DNA of 64,000 nt from Natranaerobius thermophilus JW/NM-WN-LF. GTDB taxonomy: Bacteria; Bacillota; Natranaerobiia; Natranaerobiales; Natranaerobiaceae. Shown piece by piece: positions 1-8,243 of the stretch. The notes under the pieces are model-generated. The model did not search any database. It saw nothing but the letters and a program-made list of their open reading frames with translations, and was not told where the DNA came from. The DNA is taken from positions 935,001 through 999,000 of the forward strand of contig NC_010718.1 of the NCBI RefSeq assembly GCF_000020005.1, given 5' to 3'. The stretch's first letter is position 1, and the number at the start of each line of letters is the position of its first letter. A program made the translations under genes and the position numbers.

Positions 1-8
1 ACAGGACC
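1..8. terminator. Left arm of a terminator hairpin split by the IS
   Basis: ACAGGACC at the window edge is the exact reverse complement of GGTCCTGT at 1501-1508. Removing the IS and one copy of the 8-bp duplication gives ACAGGACC, a 9-nt loop TGAAAATAA, then GGTCCTGT followed by TTTTACTTTTTT. This is an intrinsic terminator, and the IS lies between its arms. Confidence 0.65.
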
Positions 9-87
9 TGAAAGAGGGTGTAAAATAAACGGTGTAAACCTTCCGAATTGATGTATAATAAAAAAAGGATGGGAGGTTTGCACCGTT

Positions 88-1293
88 ATGAATTTAATTG
101 ACAAAAAGAAAGTCAGAGAAATGATGAAGGAAGGAAAGTTGAAAGATGTGAATGATATTCAAGACTTACTGAAGGAACAGTTTGGCGAGCTGATAGAAGA
201 AATGCTGGAAGGCGAACTTGACCATGAATTAGGCTACTCGAAGTATGATTATCGAGAAAAAGAAACTACCAACAGTCGAAACGGGAAGAGAGAAAAACAA
301 CTCAAATCGAATTATGGTAATTTAGAAATAGAAGTACCAAGAGACCGAGAAGGTGAATTTGAACCACAAGTAGTTAAAAAGAACCAACGAGACGTTTCAA
401 GCATCGATGATCAGGTTCTAAGCATGTATGCAAAAGGCATGACAGTAAGAGATATACAGACTCATTTACAAGAGCTTTATGGAGTGGATGCTTCTCCTAC
501 ACTCATTTCCGGAATTACAGACAAAATAGTTCCTCTAATTAAGGAGTGGCAAAACCGACCGCTATCAAGAATCTATGCTCATGTAGTTATGGATGCTGTC
601 CATTACAAAGTGAGGCAAGATGGTAGAATAGTCAACAAAGCAGCTTATATGGCTATAGGAATTGATTTAGATGGCATGAAGGATGTTTTGGGCATTTGGA
701 TTGGAGAAAATGAAAGTTCGAAATACTGGTTGAAGATAATTAACGAGTTAAAAAATCGAGGCGTAGAAGATATTTTAATTGTATCAATAGATGGTTTAAA
801 AGGGTTTGAAGATGCAATACATGCTGTTTATCCGCAAACAGAAATTCAAAGCTGCATAATTCATCAGATTAGAAATAGCACAAGATATATATCGTACAAA
901 GATCGAAAAGAATTCTGTAGTGATCTTAAGAATGTTTATAGAGCCCCAACTGAGGAAGTCGCTTTAATAGAGCTAGATAAACTCGAAGAAAAATGGGGAG
1001 ATAAATATGAGATTTCCATTAGATCGTGGAGAAATAATTGGGACAAGCTCTCTGTTATGTTTAAATATCCAGAAGAAGTTAGAAAACTAATTTATACAAA
1101 CAATTCTATGGAAAGCTACAACCGACAATTAAGAAAAGTTACCAAATCAAAAAGTATCTTCCCTACCGACGAATCCTTATTAAAAATGCTTTATCTTGCT
1201 ACAATGGATATCACTAAAAAATGGACTATGAGAACAAAAAACTGGGCTCAGATTCTGGGACAATTGAGTATTTACTTTGAAGGAAGAATTTAA
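88..1293 (+). CDS. IS256-family (mutator type) transposase
   Basis: DDE transposase that would cut and join the ends of its own element. The 401-residue length is typical of the family. Probable catalytic residues are D169 (in VVMDAVHY), D235 (in VSIDGLKG) and E342 (in NNSMESYNR), with the family's CIIHQIRNS block following the second Asp. The N-terminus is Lys/Glu-rich and probably binds the ends. The ATG at 88 has a GGGAGG ribosome site upstream. No frameshift or stop interrupts it, so the protein is probably active. Confidence 0.95.
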   Translation: MNLIDKKKVREMMKEGKLKDVNDIQDLLKEQFGELIEEMLEGELDHELGYSKYDYREKETTNSRNGKREKQLKSNYGNLEIEVPRDREGEFEPQVVKKNQRDVSSIDDQVLSMYAKGMTVRDIQTHLQELYGVDASPTLISGITDKIVPLIKEWQNRPLSRIYAHVVMDAVHYKVRQDGRIVNKAAYMAIGIDLDGMKDVLGIWIGENESSKYWLKIINELKNRGVEDILIVSIDGLKGFEDAIHAVYPQTEIQSCIIHQIRNSTRYISYKDRKEFCSDLKNVYRAPTEEVALIELDKLEEKWGDKYEISIRSWRNNWDKLSVMFKYPEEVRKLIYTNNSMESYNRQLRKVTKSKSIFPTDESLLKMLYLATMDITKKWTMRTKNWAQILGQLSIYFEGRI

Positions 1294-1375
1294 AACTTTT
1301 TAACTTTTTTGATTGATGATAGCTAGTACCAGGGGATTCTATACCCACTTATTACCACAAAATCTCAAAAATGAA

Positions 1376-1420
1376 AAATCGAGGGAGATGATCTTCCCAC
1401 ACAGGAAACTCCCTCGATTT
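1376..1420 (+). terminator. Hairpin in the IS right-hand tail
   Basis: AAATCGAGGGAG pairs perfectly with CTCCCTCGATTT over 12 bp across a 21-nt loop, 83 bp after the transposase stop and inside the element. It probably ends the transposase transcript or shields the element from outside transcription. The downstream T-tract is short (TTTCTTC), so termination is inferred from stem strength. Confidence 0.5.
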
Positions 1421-1500
1421 CTTCACTGTATTTAAGTTGTTCCTATAGGTCATAATCGGATTGTTTACACCAATTACTTGACAGACTCACCTGAAAATAA

Positions 1501-1519
1501 GGTCCTGTTTTACTTTTTT
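1501..1519. terminator. Right arm and T-tract of the terminator split by the IS
   Basis: GGTCCTGT followed by TTTTACTTTTTT. Without the IS it would pair with the arm at 1-8. On the minus strand it lies 18 nt beyond the stop of the betaine-binding protein gene, so it was probably a shared terminator for that gene and a convergent one left of the window. Confidence 0.6.
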
Positions 1520-1536
1520 AGTTTTGGGATTCAAAT

Positions 1537-2490
1537 TTATTTATATATTTCTTTAAGTACTTCTCCAGCATCTCTACCATCAACAGTGTGAACACCATCT
1601 ACCCATTCTAATACTAAATCAAGGTTTTCAGATACCCACTCCTTTGCTACAACATTAGGACTTCGGTTTTTACGACTGTATTCATATATCCATTCACTTT
1701 GTATTTCATTATTAATATCAAACTGCTCAAAAAACTTGTAAAGATTCGGATCATCATCTTTTAAACCTTTTCTAGCAATCGTTCCTACTTTTTCATCTTC
1801 TCCCCAAATTCCTTCCGGGTCGTCTAGATATCTCATATCTAAAACAACATTCATCCAATGGGGTTCCCAACCACTAAAGACAATCCATTCTTCATTGTTC
1901 ATGTAATTTTGAACGTGTTGAATCATGGCTGCAGTACTACTCTCTACTATTTTCCAATCACCTAGATCATAGATATTGTTATCGAAAGCATCAATCATTA
2001 TCTGATTACCATCATTTCCGGATTCTAAGCCGTAATAAGTATGATTGAATTCTTCGGAGTACTCTGATAAATCAGCTAGAGAAGTAACTCCTGCCTCGTA
2101 CACATAATATGGCACAGCTGGTCCATAATTAGTGTCTTCAAGCTGGGTACTTACATGTACTACGCTTCCATCAGCTAATTTATTTTTTAAGGGAGTACCC
2201 CATGTTTGAAACCAAGTTCCAGTAAAGACATCCAAATCACCTTCAGACAAGCCTTCTAAAATAACAGGTAGTGCGTACTGATTAATATTAACTTGATATC
2301 CAAGGCTTTCTAAAATTTCACTAACAACATGGGTCTTTTGAGTAACACCTGGCCATTCAACAATAGGTAATTCCACTTCTGTCAATGTTTCCTGATTGTT
2401 TCTGTTTATGGCGTATACACTGGCTGAAATAACTACTACAACAATTAACCCTAACAGAAAAAATATTTTTGAACCTTTTGAAATTTTCAT
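1537..2490 (-). CDS. Glycine betaine/proline-type ABC substrate-binding protein
   Basis: Extracytoplasmic solute receptor of the ProX/OpuAC type, expected to bind glycine betaine or a related compatible solute for an ABC importer. The start is taken as the ATG at 2490, preceded by GGAGGAGAATTG, and gives 317 residues; a longer reading lacks this site. Residues 5-30 form one hydrophobic segment without a lipobox Cys, so it may stay anchored as an uncleaved signal. Trp-rich blocks (VEWPG, GTWFQTWG, SGWEPHWM) match the aromatic box that cages quaternary amines. No permease or ATPase gene is adjacent, so its transporter is encoded elsewhere or left of the IS. Confidence 0.88.
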   Translation of the reverse strand: MKISKGSKIFFLLGLIVVVVISASVYAINRNNQETLTEVELPIVEWPGVTQKTHVVSEILESLGYQVNINQYALPVILEGLSEGDLDVFTGTWFQTWGTPLKNKLADGSVVHVSTQLEDTNYGPAVPYYVYEAGVTSLADLSEYSEEFNHTYYGLESGNDGNQIMIDAFDNNIYDLGDWKIVESSTAAMIQHVQNYMNNEEWIVFSGWEPHWMNVVLDMRYLDDPEGIWGEDEKVGTIARKGLKDDDPNLYKFFEQFDINNEIQSEWIYEYSRKNRSPNVVAKEWVSENLDLVLEWVDGVHTVDGRDAGEVLKEIYK

Positions 2491-2582
2491 CAATTCTCCT
2501 CCTTTGATAACACACAACAAGTGATGTACTTATTATACAGTTTTTTACAATAATAATCAAGACTTTTATGGCGGGACTGATA

Positions 2583-3923
2583 TCATTCTAAGTACTTCTT
2601 TACTGAATTTTGATCATTCAGAGGTGTAAAAATAACAAGTCTATCATCTTCCTTTAAAACTGAATTCTCATTTGGAATGAACATATCTTCTTCTCTAATA
2701 ACAGCTCCAATTTTAATTTTTGAAGGCAATTTGAGATCCGAAACCTGTTTGTTTATTACTGATGAATCTTCAGATAATACAATCTCCGTTCCCACGGCTT
2801 CTCCATTTTGAAAAATAGACATTGTTTCAATATCCATATCACGTAAAAACTTCATAATTTGAGATGCAGTAGTTAAAGAGGGATTTACTGTACTTTCTAT
2901 TCCGACTGCTTTATAAATCGGTTCATATTGAATATTTGTAATTTCTGAAATAGTATCTATCCCATTTTGATTTGCAATAGTTGAATTGATAATGTTTGTT
3001 TTATCATCTCCAGTGACTGTGATTACAATGTTGGCTTCAAGAATTTCTTCTTGATTAAAGTAATTGCTTTCTAATACGATACTTTCATGTAAATTTCTTT
3101 TTAAAACTTCGCATTGTTTATGTTCTCTTTCAATTACCTTAATCATAAAATCATGATGTTTAGAATGCTCTTCTAATTCTCTTACTAAATTATATCCCAT
3201 CTTTTTGCCACCAATAATTATGATACGTTGGTTTTCTACTTCCTTATTAGTAATTTTGATATTTGCTTTTTTTATACTATCAGGTGAACCAACTAAATAA
3301 ATTATATCACCAGGGGAAACCTTCTCATCGTCAAAGGCCAATTTAAAGCTACAATCTTTACTTTCAATGCCAATTATTTGAGAATCTTCCGGTAAATCGA
3401 TATTTTTTAATGAATTGTTAATAACTTCAGATTGTTCCGTTACCCTAATACCTAGCAGCAAAGATTTCCCCTTACCAAAATAATGGATATCAGATGCATG
3501 AGGAAAATGAATATATTCAACAATTTCACTTATAACTGATTGTTGAGGACTAATTAAATAATCAATACCTAAATACTGTTCTGGTACTTTTTTATTGCTA
3601 GCTTTTTCTGTAATATTTTCTAGACTAGCAACTTGACTTATTGTAAATGGCTCGCCTAGCTGTTTAGCTAGCATACAAGATACTATGTTTACAGTATCAT
3701 TTTCAGTTAGTGCAATAATCATCTTAGCCTTATCCACGTTAGCTTTTTTTAGATCTTCAATATTAGCGCCACTACCGTTTATTATAAGAGTGTCTAGCTC
3801 TTTTTTAAGCTGTTCAGCTGTTTGTTTATTTTCTTCAATTAAAGTGACTTTATGTTTTCTTTTAATTAACATTTTAGCTAGTTTTTTACCAACTTGACTT
3901 CCGCCAATTATTGTTACAAGCAT
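2583..3923 (-). CDS. TrkA-type cytosolic K+ transport regulator with two RCK modules
   Basis: NAD(H)- or nucleotide-binding regulatory subunit of a cation transport system. It has two tandem TrkA_N plus TrkA_C modules: the first begins LVTIIGGSQVGKKLA, the second at about residue 230 with RIIIIGGKKMGYNLV, where the dinucleotide loop departs from GxGxxG. The ATG at 3923 follows GAGGTG at proper spacing; an upstream GTG at 3944 overlaps the preceding gene's stop and has no site. It lies directly behind the antiporter gene in the same direction and probably gates that transporter. A TrkH/KtrB partner is not in the window. Confidence 0.88.
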   Translation of the reverse strand: MLVTIIGGSQVGKKLAKMLIKRKHKVTLIEENKQTAEQLKKELDTLIINGSGANIEDLKKANVDKAKMIIALTENDTVNIVSCMLAKQLGEPFTISQVASLENITEKASNKKVPEQYLGIDYLISPQQSVISEIVEYIHFPHASDIHYFGKGKSLLLGIRVTEQSEVINNSLKNIDLPEDSQIIGIESKDCSFKLAFDDEKVSPGDIIYLVGSPDSIKKANIKITNKEVENQRIIIIGGKKMGYNLVRELEEHSKHHDFMIKVIEREHKQCEVLKRNLHESIVLESNYFNQEEILEANIVITVTGDDKTNIINSTIANQNGIDTISEITNIQYEPIYKAVGIESTVNPSLTTASQIMKFLRDMDIETMSIFQNGEAVGTEIVLSEDSSVINKQVSDLKLPSKIKIGAVIREEDMFIPNENSVLKEDDRLVIFTPLNDQNSVKKYLE

Positions 3924-3940
3924 TGTAAACACCTCAATTT

Positions 3941-5086
3941 TCACTTAGTTGTTATTCGGTAAAAGTAATCTGAAAGCTCTGTTGCTTTATAAAAAAATAC
4001 TAATCCTATAAGTGCTGTTATGATAATGTAAACTCCTGAAAAGGTGAGTACTGCTGGACCTGCTAGACTAGCTATGATTACGCTGAATTCTCCTCTTTGA
4101 GTTAAGGAAAAACCCGCTCTAAGTGAACTCTTTGCCGATAATCCGTATATCCTACCTCCGTATAGTCCAATAATGAATTTTGCAACTAAACTCCAAATTA
4201 TTAAGACTACTAAAGCAAGAGGGTGTATAAGACCTGCTTCAAAGGAAATAGAAGTTCCAAACCAGAAAAAGAAAAAAGGAAGTAAAATATTTTTTATAGG
4301 AGTAATATTTTTATCAATATCTTCTCCTGTTAATGTTTCAGAAATCATAACACCGGCCAAAAATGCCCCTAATAATTTAGATAGCTCTAAATAAACTGCT
4401 ATACCTGAAACTAGAAATATGATAGACATAATTAGTAGCGGCATATAGTCGGTTTCTAAGTACCTGTAGAAAAATAATTCAAGTTTTTTAAAAACATATC
4501 GAGCAACAAATATAGAGACTATCGTCATTAATATGGCTTTACCCAAAATAATAATAACAGAGGCCAATTGAACCTGGCCTTCAACTGTTAAAGCTGTTAA
4601 GATGGAAACTATTACAGGTGCGGCTATATCTTCAAATATTAATAAAGCCAGCTTAAATTCAGCTTCAGGCGTATGTTCTCTATCGGTTTCCTCCAGAGCT
4701 TTCATAGTGATAGAAGAGCTCGTAGCATAACAAACACCTCCGATAATAAGCGCATCAATTACTCCAAAACCCAATACATAAGTTATCCCGAAACTGACTC
4801 CAAAATTTAAAATAATATCTAAAGTTCCTACTTTCCATATTCGTTTAGAAATATTGATCAAATGATTCAAAGGAAATTTAAGACCTAAGAGGAAAAACAA
4901 TAAAACAATACCAATCTGGGCAATATCATGAATTACTGCGATTTCAGGGTGAGCTAAAAATCCCGAAAGTAATAACCCCAAAAAAATATATGATAATAAA
5001 GTAGGAATATGTAACTTGCTAAAGGAATGGCTGATAATGAATAATAAAAATAGTAGGAGACCACCAGCAAGTAATATAAATTGCAT
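3941..5086 (-). CDS. CPA2-family monovalent cation:proton antiporter (KefB/GerN-like)
   Basis: Integral membrane exchanger of 381 residues with about 12 hydrophobic segments, spanning only the Na_H_Exchanger domain and lacking a fused RCK domain. Family features seen include LLFLLGLKFPL and GVCYATSSS in the N-terminal half and LGAFLAGVMISE later. The start follows AAGGAGATGG. The next gene encodes a separate RCK protein, so the pair may act as a two-subunit K+(Na+)/H+ antiporter in pH or osmotic control. The exchanged ion cannot be read from sequence. Confidence 0.88.
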   Translation of the reverse strand: MQFILLAGGLLLFLLFIISHSFSKLHIPTLLSYIFLGLLLSGFLAHPEIAVIHDIAQIGIVLLFFLLGLKFPLNHLINISKRIWKVGTLDIILNFGVSFGITYVLGFGVIDALIIGGVCYATSSSITMKALEETDREHTPEAEFKLALLIFEDIAAPVIVSILTALTVEGQVQLASVIIILGKAILMTIVSIFVARYVFKKLELFFYRYLETDYMPLLIMSIIFLVSGIAVYLELSKLLGAFLAGVMISETLTGEDIDKNITPIKNILLPFFFFWFGTSISFEAGLIHPLALVVLIIWSLVAKFIIGLYGGRIYGLSAKSSLRAGFSLTQRGEFSVIIASLAGPAVLTFSGVYIIITALIGLVFFYKATELSDYFYRITTK

Positions 5087-5292
5087 GTTTATCCATCTCC
5101 TTGAAGAAGTAGTTTACTTTTATAGTTTTTTAATTGATGGAATTCATTATACGATAATTCTGTATCAACAGCTGCACAAAATGTGTAAGAAAAAGGGATT
5201 TATATGTTGACTATATAATGGTCTTGGCATAGTGTGAAGTCCAACAAATATCAAACAATTTAACAGAACCTCAAGTGGGAGGGGGGATTATT

Positions 5293-6075
5293 ATGGTTGA
5301 GAGAATTGATGTTAATAACAGAGCATCTCCTTCCACACTACACTTCAGAATTAATCGTCATAAAATTGAAGATCTTATTCGCTTATCCAAAGAATTTAGT
5401 GAGAGTAAACCAAAAAATATCTCACAACTTGTTGCTGGCGCTAACATTGGAATTAACTGCGAAAACAGAGCAGAAATTGCCGAGTTGATTACTAATATAA
5501 GAGAAACATTTAAAGGGTTGAAACAAAGCTCTAGAAAGTTGGTCAAGGAAATTAGAAACATTGATAACAACGTATCAAAATCTAATGGACAAAGTGATAA
5601 TCAAGTAGATTCTATAATTGAGGGTGTAAACAACTTTATTAGCTATTTTAATAAAACCATAGTTCATACCCACAGTCACTATACTAGCCAAGACTTGAAG
5701 CAACTAGGAGATAACTTAACAAATTATTCTTATTCTGGCTATGAAAACGATGCCCTGCGAAAAATTGGTATAGAGATTGGGGTAGAGGGGAAGTTATCAA
5801 TTAACGAACTAGTTATGGAAAATAAAATGCAAGAATTTATCACTAATTGGGATGAGGAAACGAAGGAGGGACTAGACAGTTTAGAAACTATGGTTAATAA
5901 TGTAGAAAGAATTGTGGAAAAGGCTCTAGATTATCCCCCTATTAAATATACAGACAAACTAGAAGTTCAGGAACAAATAATGGATTTGGCTGATTATCAA
6001 ATTTTTAATAACACTGGTCAAAGTGTCTATCCAATTCCTATTAATTCAGGAATCTTACTGGATTTTGTCTTGTAG
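5293..6075 (+). CDS. Uncharacterised protein with similarity to the FliD C-terminal region
   Basis: No clear family assignment. The 260-residue product is soluble, without signal peptide or membrane segment. Residues about 80-110 look helical. The stretch LRKIGIEIGVEGKLSINE resembles the FliD (flagellar cap) signature in which an isoleucine-glycine turn precedes a G-x-L-x-hydrophobic-(D/N)-E motif. The FliD N-terminal domain and coiled coils are missing, and no flagellar genes are nearby. The ATG at 5293 has GGGAGGGGGG 8 nt upstream and is preferred over a GTG at 5275. Divergent from the antiporter genes. Confidence 0.6.
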   Translation: MVERIDVNNRASPSTLHFRINRHKIEDLIRLSKEFSESKPKNISQLVAGANIGINCENRAEIAELITNIRETFKGLKQSSRKLVKEIRNIDNNVSKSNGQSDNQVDSIIEGVNNFISYFNKTIVHTHSHYTSQDLKQLGDNLTNYSYSGYENDALRKIGIEIGVEGKLSINELVMENKMQEFITNWDEETKEGLDSLETMVNNVERIVEKALDYPPIKYTDKLEVQEQIMDLADYQIFNNTGQSVYPIPINSGILLDFVL

Positions 6076-6101
6076 ATAAAACACTATAATCTGGAGAGGA
6101 T

Positions 6102-7067
6102 GTGATTAAAATTAAAGGTTTATATTTTGACAGTAAATTAAAGTATTCGGAAAACATATCGAAACCTGTACCAGGTGCCGGAGAAGCCTTGATAGAAATA
6201 AAACTGGCTTCAGTATGTAATACTGATTTAGAAATTATCAAAGGGTATAAATCATTTCAGGGTATTTTAGGACATGAGTTTGTAGGAATTGTCAGAGAAG
6301 CAGAAACTGAAAACTTAAAAGGAAAAAGAGTCGTGGGGGATATAAATATAGGTTGTAATCAGTGTTCAATGTGTTATAAGGGACTTCCCAATCACTGTAC
6401 AAATAGGAAAATTCTTGGGATGTCAGATAAAAACGGGGCCTTTGCAGACTATATTACTTTACCAGAGAAAAATCTCTATATCGTGCCTGATAATGTAACA
6501 GATTATGAAGCCGTTTTGGCTGAGCCTTTAGCTGCCGCCTTACAGATCCCCGAACTTTGTCATATAAAACCTACAGATAAAGTCGTTGTTTTGGGTGATG
6601 GTAAATTAGGATATTTAATCACACAGGTGTTGGCTAACACTGCTTGTGATTTAAAGGTAGTCGGAAAACATAGTAATAAACTCAAGCGATTTGAAAGATA
6701 CAGTAAAGTAGCTCTAATTAATGATTTAGAAGAAGCAGCTTGCTATGATATGGTTGTTGATAGTACTGGCAATGAACAAGGTTTGAAACTAGCTCAGAAA
6801 CTAGTAAAGCCCAGAGGGACCATAGTTCTAAAAAGTACTTATTCCAGCGTTGCTGCTTTTAACCCTAGCGATTGGGTTGTTAATGAAATTAATATTGTCG
6901 GCAGTAGATGTGGACCTTTAGATGGGGCATTGAGATTGCTAGCTAAAAAATATATCGATGTAGAGAATATATTAGATAACCCCTGTTCATTGAAGCACTA
7001 TAAAGCTGTCCTTTTCTCAAAACAGGATTCAAAACCTGTCTTTGACTTAACAAAAGACTCTGTTTAA
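6102..7067 (+). CDS. Zinc-dependent MDR-family alcohol/polyol dehydrogenase
   Basis: NAD(P)-dependent oxidoreductase of the threonine/sorbitol dehydrogenase class, 321 residues, slightly short for the family. Catalytic zinc ligands are visible in SVCNTDLE (Cys) and LGHEFVG (His-Glu); the structural zinc site is CNQCSMCYKGLPNHC. The Rossmann fold begins at VVVLGDGKLGYL, where the usual GxGxxG is GDGKLG. The GTG start follows GGAGAGGAT, 26 nt after the preceding gene, so the two may be co-transcribed. The substrate cannot be assigned. Confidence 0.85.
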   Translation: MIKIKGLYFDSKLKYSENISKPVPGAGEALIEIKLASVCNTDLEIIKGYKSFQGILGHEFVGIVREAETENLKGKRVVGDINIGCNQCSMCYKGLPNHCTNRKILGMSDKNGAFADYITLPEKNLYIVPDNVTDYEAVLAEPLAAALQIPELCHIKPTDKVVVLGDGKLGYLITQVLANTACDLKVVGKHSNKLKRFERYSKVALINDLEEAACYDMVVDSTGNEQGLKLAQKLVKPRGTIVLKSTYSSVAAFNPSDWVVNEINIVGSRCGPLDGALRLLAKKYIDVENILDNPCSLKHYKAVLFSKQDSKPVFDLTKDSV

Positions 7068-7130
7068 GTTTGGTTGTCGGTAATAGCACTTAACAAAAAA
7101 TAAATCTAATAGAGATAATCTAGATTGCGC

Positions 7131-8174
7131 TTAATTTGATGTAACTGTCTTGAAAAATTGAGTTATCTCTTGTTTTTCTCGTTCAGACTTACCGGGTAGA
7201 ATCGTTCTATTACCGTAAGTTTCGACTTCGATATCAGTTTCACTTATTAGTTTTTGGGTATAAATTCTTCGGAAGTCTTCAGCGAAAAATTCTGCTGGTC
7301 GCCAGTACCAGCTTTTTTGTTCTGAATCATTCCAGAATCTTATTTTTTTATAAATATTTTCGCAATTTCTTAATTCTAGGTACTCGGCTCTTTTTTCATC
7401 ATTCATGAATCTATAGTCTATTATATGACCAATTTCGTGAAGTAACACTCCAACCTGTCTTTCCGGTTTATGACTCGTATCAAGATATATGTGGTATGCA
7501 TTGCCTTTTCTTACTATACCACTATAGTTACCTAGTTCCCCGTCTTTTAGTAAAGTAATTGTAAAATCAGAACATTCCAATTTGGTATTTTCGATAATAA
7601 AGTTTTGGGTTTTTTCTATTTTATTGACATCAATTTTATTTTCGTTTGCTTTATCATAGTCATTATCTGGAGCTAGTCCAATTTCAGGAATGAGTTCGTC
7701 ACTTCTAGCAACTCGGATATTATTGCTCCTAAACATATTTTCCTCGAAACAGAACATATTTTCTCTTAATAGCTCAGTCAATTCATAAACGCTAATAATT
7801 AGCTGTTCATCTTTAATAAAGTGGGGGACGGAAAGTTCGTTAAGATCAATCTGTTTTTCATTTTGGCCTTTTACTTGTAAAAACAATTTATTGTTATCTT
7901 TATCACATGAAATTTTAAGACAATCAACTCTGTTATTAATTTCTTGAACAGGTACGTAACTTGTTTTTTTAACTAATTTATCATTTTGAATGAAAAGATC
8001 AGGTCCTGTAGAATAGCAAATTTCAAGGATGCACGACCAGCACACTTGAAAACCGGTAAACTGGTTGTTTCCGACTTTAATTTCGCAATTCTCTTCGTAA
8101 AAAATTAAATTGAAATGAATCAATAAAGTGAAGAGGGATGTCAGGACAATTAATATTATTTTGCTATAAACCAT
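7131..8174 (-). CDS. Membrane-anchored HExxH metalloprotease-like protein
   Basis: Probable gluzincin-type zinc peptidase outside the membrane. An N-terminal hydrophobic segment (residues 4-24) acts as anchor or signal. The middle (about 65-135) looks like a copper-amine-oxidase-type stalk domain with TSYVPVQEI and later YELTELL strands. The zinc site is LLHEIGHIIDY, and PAEFFAEDF about 50 residues on could supply the third Glu ligand. The ATG at 8174 follows AGGTG with 6-nt spacing; an upstream GTG at 8183 has no spacing. A Cys-rich stretch at residues 33-60 is unusual. Stand-alone gene. Confidence 0.65.
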   Translation of the reverse strand: MVYSKIILIVLTSLFTLLIHFNLIFYEENCEIKVGNNQFTGFQVCWSCILEICYSTGPDLFIQNDKLVKKTSYVPVQEINNRVDCLKISCDKDNNKLFLQVKGQNEKQIDLNELSVPHFIKDEQLIISVYELTELLRENMFCFEENMFRSNNIRVARSDELIPEIGLAPDNDYDKANENKIDVNKIEKTQNFIIENTKLECSDFTITLLKDGELGNYSGIVRKGNAYHIYLDTSHKPERQVGVLLHEIGHIIDYRFMNDEKRAEYLELRNCENIYKKIRFWNDSEQKSWYWRPAEFFAEDFRRIYTQKLISETDIEVETYGNRTILPGKSEREKQEITQFFKTVTSN

Positions 8175-8243
8175 CGTGAACACCTGCCAGTAAATGTGAA
8201 AAGTATCACTATGGCTAATTTTATCTCAATCCGTTTTTATTTG

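Larger units (their letters stand above)
14..1488 (+). mobile_element. IS256-family insertion sequence, complete
   Basis: The element runs from a left end beginning GAGGGTGTAAAATAAACGG to a right end which, read on the minus strand, begins GAGTCTGTCAAGTAATTGG. The two 32-bp ends align without gaps and share GGTGTAAAC near position 18-26 and TCCG at the inner edge. An 8-bp direct repeat ACCTGAAA flanks it (6-13 and 1489-1496), the size expected for this family. One intact transposase fills most of the element; the remaining 195 bp at the right hold a strong hairpin. Intact ends, gene and duplication suggest recent insertion. Confidence 0.9.

Noticed and set aside
2357-2560. Minus-strand 67-codon frame at the start of the betaine-binding protein gene
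   Set aside because: Overlaps the N-terminus of the real gene in another frame and has no independent support.
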